Origin: Neospora caninum Liverpool
Taxonomy: Eukaryota; Apicomplexa; Conoidasida; Eucoccidiorida; Sarcocystidae
Length of the DNA stretch: 64,000 nt
Direction: 5' to 3'
Assembly (NCBI RefSeq): GCF_000208865.1
Contig: NC_018396.1
Coordinates: 3,157,101 to 3,221,100, forward strand
A model generated the notes under the pieces. That model had not been told where the DNA came from. It searched no databases and saw only the letters and a program-made list of their open reading frames with translations. Positions 11,347 to 24,200 of the stretch are shown here, piece by piece. A program made the position numbers and the translations under genes. How positions within the stretch are numbered: the stretch's first letter is position 1; the number at the start of each line of letters is the position of its first letter.

Positions 11347-13534
11347 ATGGAGCGTTCCTTTCACATTCTCGCGAAAGAAAACGAGACGTTTGTGGGGCGT
11401 CCGATGGCAGCGCGGCAACCCGCAGCCAAAGGGTTTTCCCCCGTCCCTGCAGTGGCTGCGGTCGTGGAGCCAGACGACAGGAGCGCAGGGGTAGTGGTTG
11501 AATGCCTTCTGCATCCGACAAACAGCTGGAGACGGCGCCGGTATCCTCTAGCGACAACTTTATCGCAACTCGCATCTGAAACGGAACAGGCTCTCGCGCG
11601 CCCCGCAAAAGTCGTTTCGATTTCCCGGCGTGCCGACAAGAAAGGCCTCCCCAGCGCTCCATTGCCTCTCACCGCTGACCTCAGATCTTTGGGGGCAACG
11701 GCGGGGGGTTACATGATTCTGGAAGTCGCGTTGAGAAGGACAGATGAAGACGGAAAGGAACTTGGAGAGGAAGACGGCGCCCGGAACGCGGAGGTGGGAA
11801 ACGCAGATGAGGCAGCGGCAAAGAAGCGTGCTGCTCTGGAAGAAAACTCGGAAGAAAACGGGAGGGAACACAAACCGAACCAGGTCGAAGATTGTCAGTT
11901 TGTTCCAGGGCGTTCTGTAGGCGTGCCCTCAGCACTCACCATTGCGATTGAGAGATGGAGAGCGTTCTCGTCAGGTATCGTCCTCGCACCTCTCTCACAC
12001 TCATATAATTCTGTAGCTCCCTGGCCTATACCAGAAAGCGACGCGTTTCTCGAGATCGTATCCGTGTAACAGGTACTTCCGTTCCTTCCCTAAAGCGTGT
12101 AGCACGTGGCTGAGAGCGATTTTCGTGCAGTCTAGTTGAACCTCATCTGCTGGCAGGAGTACATATGCACCGTTGCTCCTCGTCAGCGCTGCCTCATTTC
12201 CTGTGTCCTCGCCTTCTGGCTGCCTTAGACGAAGGCTTCCACTGATTTGGTTCCTGCTCTACTGCTGGGCTTCGCCGTGCTGCGTAATACACACGCTTGA
12301 CAAAAATGGCCTGATCCCTGCTTTGCGCGAAAAACGGTTGAGGTGTCTTGGTAAACGCTCAGTCTAGTCTGCAGTGTAAGCGTCGCCATGCCTGACACCC
12401 TTTCGCACAAGAACGAGCAGCGACATCGCTCATTAGCATCTGTGGGTTTCCGTCATGTTCGAATCAGAATCCGTTCTTGGCGTTGCGCCTGGTGACGAGA
12501 CGGCAACGCACTGCACGGCGGGCGCGCAGACGGTTGCGAATGCGGCGTCGTCCTTGCCGCCAAAGACCAAGTTTCACACGGAGACGCAAACGCGCCGCTG
12601 GCACACGGAGGGCGTGCAACTTAAGCGAGAAGGCGCGGTTCAGATGGAGAAACCGGGGTTGTCCATCGCCCAGAAGCACGACAAGACGATGTACCCGAGA
12701 CCGTACTTCACCGCCGACGCCCTGGACGCCTTGAAGGCCGAGAAGGCAGTCATCGTGCAAGCTCACGTACGAGGCTTCCTGGCACGACAAAAAGCATCAA
12801 AACTCCGGCGTGCCAAGCAGGAAATAATCGACCGCGAAGAAGAAGAGAAGGCTGCCGCAAAAAGAGAGCACGAGATGCGGCAAAAGCGCCTCCGGAATCG
12901 ATGCCAGCACCCCGAGACCTACGCGGATTTTGCCGTTCTGTACCAGGAACTCGAATCCTGGAGAGTTCAAGAGACTGCACGCATTAAGCACACCTTTGTG
13001 AGCGATGTTCATCGGCGCCAAGCCTTCAAGGAACTGCTCCACAGAGAAACAGATCTTTTGCAGCATATTGAGGAATTGAAGTTGCAGGCTATGAAGGAAA
13101 GTCGCAAAGAAAAAAAGCTACATTTCCTGGAGACCACGGCTAGACCCTTTGCCTGGGCTTGCCCGTCGACAGGCGACGTCATCACTGTTTTCACCCCCGA
13201 AACCATGTGGGCAGAGGAACTGCGGAAACTGTACGTGGACCTCGAAAACCTCGCAGTTGACACAGCCACTCGACTTGAGATCCTTCATCGCCTTCAAGCA
13301 ACCGTGGCAAATGCAGCGCCAGGCCGCGATCAGAAGCGCAGGCTGAAGACAGTGAGTCTCAACGAGGAGATCGTCGAGCTCTGCCGACGCGAAATCGATT
13401 GCCTCCGCCGCGGAACAACACAGACGGCCAAACTCAGTGGTCTTAGACAACGTCTCTCTCACGCGTTCTGGTACCTTTTGCAATCTCCTGCCTTTAACCC
13501 ACAAGCCGCTCGCTACCTGAAACTCCCCGCGTGA
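11347..13534 (+). CDS. IQUB: IQUB orthologue: IQ-motif and ubiquitin-like domain protein (flagellar)
   Basis: Model: 11347-11974 and 12468-13534; 564 aa. The intron is 493 bp, phase 1 on both sides (TCAG|GTATCG, ATCAG|AATCC). Residues 49-129 form a ubiquitin-like fold (VVVECLLHP...YPLATTLSQL...LRSLGATAGGYMILEV). The splice joins IAIERWRAFSS to ESVLGVAPGDETATHCTAG, matching the 'ER...LGG...T' block of animal IQUB. An IQ motif follows at about 302-322 (AVIVQAHVRGFLARQK). The rest follows IQUB closely to its NPQAARYLKLPA end (EDF/ADF-LY-LE-WR, LYxxL, EIxELxxREIDxLxRG, LSGLRQRL). Known IQUB is a radial-spoke-associated axonemal protein, so here a role in the microgamete flagellum is inferred. The animal protein continues for over 200 residues beyond this point; here a stop follows LPA. 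The first ATG after an in-frame stop was taken as the start. A 5' exon cannot be excluded. Confidence 0.88.
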
Positions 13535-14452
13535 GATCCCAAGAGAAAGTGTTCTCATTCCCTCACTGCTTTTGCCTCTTTTTTCCATTTAAAACGAGGG
13601 AGGACACCGCTGAGTGCGTCGCCAGGCTGGTGAGGTGAGCTACAGTTTAGCCGCGAATTTCTAGAGAGAGGCAGACAACCGCGCTCTTTTTAGGATTGCT
13701 GTATCTGCGTACAAGCGATCCACGATCCAGCAAAACGGGCTGCAGAGCTGCCGTCTCTTCCATTAAACACAAGCACGTCGCTCCGTTGGCATGGAGAAAC
13801 ACGGAAGGAATGAACTGTTTTACTCGGGACCGAGACCTGTGCAAGCCTGACAATTTTCTTGCCGATTGACAAGGCGATATATCCACCGTAACTGCTGCAT
13901 TTTTCACACCTCCAAACACCAAAAGAGAATAAAAACTTCCGCCCTCTCTCGTGGTGTCTCCGTCAACCACAAACAGTTGCACGCATCCACACACGCAGAC
14001 TACCACCTAAAAACATGCGATGCGTTGGACTTATCCGCGAGAAATCCGCGACCTCCTCACGCCCCAGGCCCTCTCCGGAGAAAGGGAACGGCCAACGAGC
14101 CGGCACAGAAGCGATGTCGATCGGAAAAAGAATATATGAAACGTGGAACCTCGCTGTAGCTTCACACGAGCTAGGAATGTTCTATAAGGGCGAAAAACGA
14201 GACCTCAGCGTCGCAGATATGCTGCGCCACTCATCCGTAAAGCGTTTCTCTCTTTGTCCTGGTTCTCCACTTCCGCTCACCTCTTTTGCTGTCTCGCCCT
14301 TCCACGAGAATGCCACATACAAAAAGAAACTGAAGCACTTGCTGCATCGGCACGCCCTCCCTGTGGCTTCACTCCAACTCCTCCAACAGACACAAGGTGG
14401 TAAAAATTAAAACGACAGCCTGAGGCCGTGCTACCGACCTGCAACCGTTCGC
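13535..14452. other. Convergent intergenic spacer
   Basis: About 0.9 kb between the stop codons of two convergent genes, expected to hold both 3' UTRs. No coding or RNA feature is seen. Confidence 0.6.
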
Positions 14453-14979
14453 CTAAACATGCTGGTGTTTTGCGTCAGACGGCGTGTCCCTCCCCGACAC
14501 CTGCGTTGAACGCCGTGCCAACCGGAAATGGAAACACAAAAGGTGAACCTTCTCGGCGGCCAAGAACGGGGCCGAGTACTGGGTCAGAAACTGCCAGTAC
14601 ACCGGCGACGGCAATTCACGCTCCCCGTTGAAACCTGCTGTCGGGTTTAATCCAGGGAGACGGGGGAGATGTCGCAACCGAAGGAAATAGATTGCTTTCC
14701 CCGCCATCCTGATTTCCATGTCATATTTCACCATTGCCCCTCGACCCTCCTTGAGCGGGACGAGGACAAACTAAACCTCGTCTGCATGCACCCCGCCGCG
14801 CGTTCACCCGCGCCGCCACCCCTTTCTCCTCTATTTCCAACATATACACATCCCTCCGTATACGCATTTTATGTGTGCGTAGTGAGATATGAAGAAGGAT
14901 CCACAGGAATGCGCACATACATACACACTATGTGCATGTGCATACGCCTACACGTGCATCGACATACATTTAGTTATGT

Positions 14980-15020
<41 letters not shown>

Positions 15021-16313
15021 CGTTCATACATTTCCGCGCACATGCATCGCTCGACGTTTCTCGAAAAATGCAAGACTCCTGCAGCACCTCCCACAGGAAA
15101 TAGAGGAATGAAACCCAGGGAAGCCCCTCGATGAGCTGTTTGCGTAGTTGCATGGCTACCCAAACGCATCGTGTTTTGCGTGTATGCACAGAAGACACGG
15201 CAACGCAGGCTTCCTCGAAACACGTGCCGACGGCCAGAGGAATGCGACCGTGCCAACCAAGAGTTGTACCGAGTTCGACACACCTGCGCAGACTTCAGCA
15301 ATCTGAACAATTGCAGCCACTGCGTTTCTGTTCCCTCTTTTCTCGGACGCGTTCACCCGCTTTCAAAACGGCGGTCGGAGCACAACCCGGGACGCGTTCC
15401 GACACAGAGGACAAAGAGAAATGACCGAGACAGACGGATAGCAATAGATACGGCAGAAAGGGAGGGCCCGAGACGGAGATGACGCGACAGGCGCATGACA
15501 ATTCGAACAGAGCAAAGTGCCTTTCTGCTGGGTCACCAAAGCAATATGTCTTGAATGGCTAGAAAGGCCTCATTTCTCTTCCTCTCGTGTGGCGACGGTG
15601 AACTCGGCCGCCATTCCCTTTTTCGCTTGCTGGGAAACTCAAGTCGCTCGTGGGTTCTTCACCTCCATGCACCATTGCTCGTACCACTGCTTCCTCCACA
15701 ACTACACACAGGAACACCACGTAGAGGTGCACACAAAAAAAGAGATACATGGATCTCCATCGGCCGATTTCAGAGGCGCCTCACGCCCTTTTACAAATCC
15801 GTAAATGAATATTCGACATGTGTGCCTCAACATACATGAACGAACACCTATTTATATTACATTTATGCTGATGGGTTTGGTAGATGAATAGGCACACAAA
15901 CGCGATGCAATCAAGTACGTGTATGTGCGTGGGTGGTATGCCGGTGCATAAAGACATCCGCACATGCACGCACACGCTCGTCTCCCTATCTCCCTCTATC
16001 CTTGTGTCTCTGATTTCGACACATGCATATCGCATGCAGTCTGTGAATGTCACTTTGCGCCTCCATCGCGTGATTCGGAGAAAGGAAAACACCAAGACCC
16101 ACATCGTCAAAGATCTCCGCGACCTTCTCGGGGTATCGCCTTATACACGGAGAAAACTCCTTGATCGTGGAGTGCATGAACTTCAAGAACCGGTGTTTAA
16201 AGTGGTGAACCATGTGCCACGCCCGGACCTGCTGACCACAATGCTTCCCTGAGAGCAGAGAAACGCGCACGGATACAGCTATGAAAAAACTCCACACTCA
16301 CGCTTACGCACGC

Positions 16314-16344
<31 letters not shown>

Positions 16345-18252
16345 GTTCATAAAGATACCTATATATACATACACATATGCAGAAACAAATATATCAGGGA
16401 GACGGATCTAAGTCTCGATGTGTATTTGAATTTTCTGATTTCCGTGTGTCTTCCCGGGTGAAGGCAGTTCCGTCGGGTATCTGCCCCTGACCACGCAAGA
16501 CTGTTTTGAGGAAGCAGCGAATGCCCACTGAGGGAAAAGAGCTGAAGAGGAACGAAAAAGAAAACGCACCTACGGCGAACTCCAAGACACCTGGGCAAAT
16601 AGGCTGGTTCTCTCTTCCTCGTCTCCCGCGATAGCGCTTCGCTGTTCACACAGGCAAAACTTGACAGAGGAGAACCTTTGCTCTCGCAGCTTCAGAGATA
16701 GAGCCAGGGAAACGAGAGAAAGGTGTACGAACCGCCTCAGAGAGAAAGAGGGGAGGAAACAAGAGAACGAGAGAAAAGCAGACACAGACGAGAAGACAGA
16801 GGCCAGAGGAGAGACAGCGGACACCGACATGGGGCGAGAAGGAAACGAGGGTGAGAGCGAAGAGCCAGAAAGGGAACTTACTTAGTTTCATTTCTTCTGC
16901 CTCCTGCTTGAGCAAGTCCCACACGGGATCTGAAAAGGAGAGAGCCGTGAGAAGCGAACCCACGCAAAAAGGACACTTTTGCGTGAGCGACAGAAACGGA
17001 AAAAACCCGCATGCACCGACTTGATTGCGACAGATTTGCCCTCGGAGGGGCACGCGTCTGCTTACGGGCTCACACGAATGCGTATGACACGTTTGTTTCG
17101 CATGCACGCGTAAATACCCATTCACATACAAAAAGAACTATATGCATATGTATATGCAGGTGCATGCACACATGCGAAACGCATCCACGCAGGCAGACAG
17201 GGGTCTTGGGAGAAGAGAGGAAACACGAAAGACAGAAAAGGAGGAAACGCGCGAGAAAAGAGAACGGTCACCAGTGGGGGGACGCACGGAGAGAAGAGAA
17301 ACTCGAGCAGAGAGCAGAGACACTGGAGGAACTACAGCAGACAAAAAAGAAGAAAGAGGAGACGGAAGACCAACCCGGGGGCGGCGAAGGCGAAAAGGAA
17401 ATGGAGCCAAATCAAGAACGACTTGCCTTTCCTTGACTGCTCGCAGGCCTTCTGTTGGACGGGGTCTGGTCGCAAAATAAAACAAAGTGAAGAGCAAAGA
17501 AGAAGGATTCAAGAACGAAACTGCAGTACACCGGAGACATCCCCTGCTGCGGCAGGCCCCCTCACGTGTCCGAACTTGTCAGACGGACGTTTCGACGCAC
17601 AGATGCGGCCGGACAGCAAAGGGCGAGGAGCCCATAAAAAAAGAGAAAGAAGGAAAGGCCCGACAGAAGACAGAAAAAAAGCAAAGACAAGAAACGCGAC
17701 AGCGTTTCTTGTCTTTGCGACTGTATACCGGGGAATCGAATCGGAGGATGCGACTTTCCCTAGAAAGAACGAAACTCACCGGGAGCATATGGGAAGGCAT
17801 CTCGCCCGAGCCACGCGAGACCATTGGCCACGTGCCACTCTCCCAGTTCCCCTTGGTAAAGAAGATCTAAGAACACGAAAGGCAAACAGCGCTTGCCAAT
17901 GCGACGTCAACATACAAATACTCCGATGCATATATATATATATATATATGCGTATACGTGAGGTACGCATCTCCATACGCACATGTTCAGAGTATGTCAA
18001 AGACAAGGTGCAGGGGAGTTGCGTGGAACCGCACTTGTGTATTGTGTCTAATCACGAATCCCTACGTTGGGCACAGATGCATGCACATATAATCACTTGT
18101 GTTTTTGTATGCACGAAGAAGTACGCCACCGTATCGCGTTATACGCCTACGCACGGTGAGAAAAGGACCAGACCCCGAACGCGAAAACCACGTAGACACA
18201 CGAATATCTTTGCACGTATATCCACACATATGTGCACATAATATATAAATAA

Positions 18253-18289
<37 letters not shown>

Positions 18290-21200
18290 TGAACATAGCT
18301 TCTGGAGCATGAGTCTTAGGACGCTAATGTGTTTATCGATGACGTAGACATGTCTTTACGCCACCACGCCCAAGTCGAATCGGCGCATATATATCAAGTA
18401 CAAGTGAAGAGCCACTTGACACGTAGATGGACGGACGGGCGTATCGCCTTATATACGGAGATGGTGGGTGTTACCTGAATCGTACACAGGCCCCTCGAGA
18501 ACTACGCAGTACCGTGTCCCCTTCATGCGCCCACAGACGACACACCGCAGCGGAGATCTGTAGAAAGAAGCGCAAAGCGAGAAGAGAAGAGGCGGAAAAG
18601 GACACCCGGAAAGCCATGAGGAGTGGAGAGAGAGAAGGCAGCAGAGAGCCGACAAGCGCACGAAGAAGAGAGAGTGGGGCGCGGAGAGCTCCACAAGGAA
18701 GAAGCCCCCGAGACGACGGAAAAGAAGGAACACGGGAAAAACGTGGAGGGGAAGACGCGAACTGAGACGGGAGGAGAGAGAGGCTGGACGGCGAGAGGAA
18801 GCAGATCAGAAAGCACACAAGAAGTAGAAGTGAAGCGCTAGCGGGGAACCGAGAGGAGACCCTGAGGCCAGCCTCCCTCACACGGACACCTTGGGAGAGG
18901 AAACGCCGGCCCCCTTTTCGTGTTTAGAAGCTGAGGCCATTCCGTGCGTCGGAAAGTTGGACAAAAAACTGGAAAAAGCACCTCGGCTTAGAAGCCGCAG
19001 TGTAGAGGCGCTGCGCAAGGCGAGCTGCGCAGACGGCTAGGGGGGGGATCCTCGGGCCAGAAGGCGTTCACTTTTTTTTTTGCCTTCGCGACACACGCAA
19101 CACACGTTTCCCAAAAAGAGATCTCCAGCTGAGAAGGAGAAGTCTGGTACACACGAGCGCCGCGGGGCCTCAGCACCCGCGTGTCTCGGGAATCCCTGCT
19201 TTTTCGACTCGACTCCAGAGATGCTTCGTTTCGCCCTGTAGCTGGTGCGAACTTTATTCCGAGACAGAGACAAACGCAAGAGAGAAAAAGAAAGGCCGAG
19301 AGAGGAAACGAGAAACCACGAGAAACAGCGAAGAAGGGAACACGACCTACTGAGGCGCCATGTCGACTGTCTTGTCTAGCTCGCGCATCGTGCACACCGG
19401 ATGCTCCTTCAAAATGAATTTTAGCCAAGTAGGAAAAGCGGTCGTCTCCTTCTGCAGCGAGAGGACAACTCGGAGAAAACACACACACAGCGCATGTCGA
19501 AGCGCGCCCCCCCTGGACTCTGTCGCTTCGCCCCGTCCTCAGATCTGCATATGCGCTGAAAAAGGTGAAACGTTTGAAGCTCGGACTCACCGTTGCACGC
19601 ATGACTGGCATAAGGCCCTCGATTTTCTTCACTGCCTGAGAACAGGGAAAGACCAAGACAGAGACTGCGCTCCCACGAGGCGCAAACGTCTCTGTTTTTC
19701 GTAGCTGCTCTTGCCATTCGCGATTCGCGAGCAGACTTCGCAGAGAACGGAGCTTCCACATAAACGAGGGACGCGGCGAAAACGCGGTTCCCCCCAAAAC
19801 GTTAAAATCGGCAGTCTTACCGTCAGAAAAAAATCCCGCGGCAACTTCCCTGAGGATGACACAAGACCAACCGCCTACAAGCACGCGCCATTCATTTACG
19901 TCTACGGACTGAGTGTATTTACAGATAGATACATCTGGACAGCCGTCCAGCAACAAAACACCCAGTAGTCGCATATGTACATGCATGCATATTCATGTAC
20001 ATATACATATATATGCGTGTATGTATGTGCATCCATTCACACACTCAGCGGGACAGAGAAATACGCCTCCATATATCGAGATACATACATATAGACGTGG
20101 CTGTAAGGAGATACACGGATATGAACAAACGCGACATCACACAGCCAAACCCGTCGCAAGAGGCATCGATTCAGACCTCCCACCCTCTTCCTTTGCCTCC
20201 CTTTCTGCTGGTCCCTTCTGCCTGCGTTTGGCCCTACGCGTGTGCCACGTCTTCGGCATGCATGCGGCGCGGCGGTCAGCAGGTCCAGTGGGGAAGGGAC
20301 AGTTCAGCGTCGGCGACAAGAGCGAGAAGACGAGAAACTGGACATATCGCGCAAACGCCTGGTCCAACTTTAGATTTTCCTCCTGCAACAAACACCACCG
20401 CGGCAAGTAATATACGCCCCACATATATACACACATGTGCAGAGGAATAACTGAATGCATCCATGCACGTGCAGATACATATGGCGACTCATGTCCACGC
20501 CAGTCATACAAATATATGTATATATATACATATATATATATATATGTATATGTAAGTATCTGTATGTGAAATGTCTGTGTAGATGGACTGCACGTGCAGA
20601 CATATAATGCAGAAAGGTTTGTGCACGCGGATGTGAGGACATACAGGGGTGATCTTATTTTTGTAAATGTCTCGAGAAACGCATGCGAATCGCGAGGCCG
20701 GCGCGTCAAATGAAACAGCAGAGACGCGAAAAGGAGTCAAGTAGGGGCAAACCGTACAAGGATTAATTATGTCCATTTGTGCATCTCAGCTGTGATACTT
20801 GGTTATGTATTATAGATGCGAACTTCCCGGCTGTCCCACTTCCTCTCTCACCAACTTTTGGTCGGATTCTCTCTTCACTCGGCGCTCATAGCTCGCACGC
20901 CTCGCCAACTCCTGTCCCGTGTCCAGTTCTTCCTCCGAGTCGGCGAGAATTTCTACAGAGAGCGGCCAGCAAAGCCCGGGCAAATCAAAAGAAAACGGAG
21001 AAGGCGAGAGCGCACAGAAAAGAAAGTGAAAAAAGAGCCGGCTAGTCTCACGTTGGAAGGTGCGAGGGAACGGCTGACATCAAAGCGAGCGTCAATCACG
21101 GAGAGGGAGCGAGACACGAACACAGATCAAACGAAGAAAAAGAACGAGAAACGCCTAGACATTAGGTCGACGTGTGAACTCTTTCCTTAAAGGCATAGCA

Positions 21201-24200
21201 AACTGAATCCAGCACTTTCGCTATCGGGATATCTTCTCAGTTCCCCTCCCCCGGCACGTGAGGCCGGGCGAGAAGAAGAAAAAAGAGAGAGAAGAGAGAC
21301 AGAGACGGGGAAGGACAGACGAGAGAAAATCTAAGATCTCTCTGAGCATACCGTCGCTCGCGTCGTCTCCAGTTGGTTGTTCTTCTCCCTCTCCGTCTTC
21401 GACAATAAAGTCGCTTTCTTCTTCTGCGTCGCTCCGAGAGACGCTGCGCTCCGCCTCACGCTGGCGCCGTCTCCCTCGAGGACACATGTCGCTCGCGAAG
21501 GCGAGGAACTGAGGACACGCGAAAACCCTCAACCGTAAACACGCTCGACCGAAGCAAACTTCGAGCTGCGGCGAGACATTCGAAACCGAGCCACCCTCGA
21601 GGGGAGAACCGCGAACGGACGAAGCAGGGAAGACAAAAGGGAGAGAAGATTATACTATATAGCCAAATAATAACCCATCCACTGACTACATTTCGAGTCA
21701 TAAATTGTTGACGAATCAACAAACTGGAGTCATATCCAGTATCCTAGCTACTATAATGTCTCTGTTTATTCGATTTGAGATATTGGGGATCGCGGATCAT
21801 TTGTACGCAGACAGATGAGAGGAATATCGGGCAACCGCGAGAGGGTGAAAAGAGAGACAGAAGACCCGCAGTCGGAAGAGGCGACGCGAAGAAGCAAATC
21901 AAAAAACCAGAGGACGTAGAGACGACGAGAAGAGACGACGGAGAGAAGCCAGGGAAGACGAGAAACAGAACGAGAGCGACAGACGGGGAAAGAAAGGAGC
22001 ACCGGGAAGACTACGAAGAAGTGGAACCAGAGCCGAAAGGGGGGAGAAGAACTACTCAAGTCGAAAGAACAAGAAAGACAGCACGGAAACCGACAGGATA
22101 TCTTTGAGAGTCGTACCCGGTACCCAGGAGTCGGCCGCGCTCCGCTGCCTCGGCGACGAAGATGTTCTGCACCACGAGAGCCAGAGAAGGCAAGCGCCGT
22201 CGTGACGCCACGAAACGCCAATGCATGTATCGTGCATGTATCCGGTCAGCCAACGGGACGTCGGTACACAACGGACGCGTACCAGATGCGCGTACAAGAC
22301 TGCGCAGGTGGAAGGTAGGCTGAGAGGAAATGGGTGCGTCGAGGCGTGCGCGAAACCCGAAATGGATGGGCAAAAGACTTCAAGATCATAAAGCATGTGA
22401 CGCGTGACCGTCGCAACTCCAGACGGAAGGACGATGGCGCAGAACGTGCAGAGAGGCACATATTCACAGGTAATCACCTTTATAAACATACACGTCATAT
22501 AAATAACGACATATATAGAGTATGTGTAGACGGAGAGATGCCTATATATGGATCCATATAGGTAGGCACATCTATGTAAAGATATGTCTGGAGGCAGAAG
22601 AGAAGGAGGAAAAAAACAGAGCGAGACAGCCATGGAGGGGAGAACCCCGGCAGACACATCGAGGCAGTGACGCATGGCCAGAAACGTTTGCTTCTCCACG
22701 CAGAACGGAGACAAAAGTTTGATGGAGAGGACGTCCTAGGCAATCTGCCCACTTACCCCCAGAGTTTGATGGTTCCTCGGCCTCTTCGTTTTCTTCCTTC
22801 TGGACTTCTTCATCCTGAATGTCGACGCCGATGTGCGCGAACCGAGCCCTGAGCGAGTTGCGTTGAACGCGTTTTGTAAGCGCCGACAGGCGACTCTTTC
22901 GAATTTCGAGCGCGTCCCTCCATTCGCGCTCTCTCGCATCTTCATCCATCTTCTGCTCTTTAGCAATCTTCTTCTCTTCAGCCATCTTCTTCTCTTCAGC
23001 AAGCTTCTTTTCTTTCGCGAGCTCTATCAGCTGTTGCCTGTTCGCTGCGGCGGTTCCACTCAGACCCCGGCCCCCGCTTCTTCTGCTGTCAGCCTCGCTT
23101 CCCTCGCGAACCCGAGCTCCGGCGCGACGCTCCTCCTTCCTCTTCCCGACTTTCCTGCGGCACGTACCCCCCAAGAGCCGCCTCCGGACCGTCCTTTTCG
23201 TCTCGTCTCCTCCACCGCAGGTCGACGGTGCGGAAGAGAGCGAAGTTCGCGAGCTCAGGCTCCAGACTGACGTCGACTCTGACTCACTGGTCTTCTCTCC
23301 CTCTCTGTCCCCTCTCTCTCTCTCCTTCTCGTCTCTCTCCTTCTCTTCCGCTCCGTCTTTCTCCTTTTCCTCTCCCGCATTTTCCCCCTCTCCCTCTTTC
23401 TCTGTCAACCTTTCGCTCACGGAAGTGTCTCTGCTGGGGGTCCTGATCGGCCGCACGAGTCTCCTGCCGGGTTTCTCGCCGAAAGGAGACAAAGAAGAAA
23501 CGGGAGAACCCAACGAGGGAGAGGCCTCCGAAGAACAGACGAGACTCGCTTCCGGCTTTTCTTCCTCGCGTGTGTCGGGGAGCTGTGGCTGGGGAGTTGG
23601 CGAGGTCGGCACGGCGCGTTTCAGGCGCTTCCAGGGTTTCGGAGGAGTCTCGCAAAGGCCGATTTTCCCCTCGGCAGCGTCGCCTTCTTCGCGGGGCCAT
23701 GCCGGCTTTTTCTCCTCGGCTGTATGGACAGCATCGCGCTCGACAGACGACGAAGGCGACAGCTGGTGCACTCTGAGTCGGCGCCGAATCGGCTCGAGCG
23801 AAGAGCACGGGGACACGCGGGTCTCCATGTTGGCCGGTTGCTTCTTCCGCTGCTGCCGCCGCTGCCGTTTCCTTGCGCGTTTCTCCCGTCGCCTCCTGTC
23901 CACTTCAGGGCGAGAGAGTCGCAGAATCTTCTCCCGCTCGTCTCGACACTCCCACGGCGTCCCGTTTCGCCACGACGCTGGCCCTCCTCCGAGAGGGCGA
24001 GCAGAGCGACGCCGCCCACAGCGGCAGAGCACGAAACCTGCCTCAAGAAAGAGGCCTCGCGGTGGCGATCGCCAGTGAGCATGCGCCGGCTTCCCTTGCC
24101 GATGACGTCGCGAGCTTCCATTCCTTTTCCCCAGAGGCCGCGCGAACGAGGGGCTCTCCTCAGAGGGCCCGCCGGACAAACCGCAGCCGTCTCCTGCGCC

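Noticed and set aside
13535..13640. Read-through continuation of IQUB after the stop (DPKRKCSH...)
   Set aside because: It briefly recalls the animal sequence after LKVP, but lacks the following Cys pair and soon ends. Taken as chance.
16882..16929. Resemblance of DPVWDLLKQEAEEMKL to the N-terminal domain of serine acetyltransferase
   Set aside because: No acetyltransferase repeats follow. The exon joins in phase to the DUF4211 G..C...H..H block, and the likeness is one short helix.
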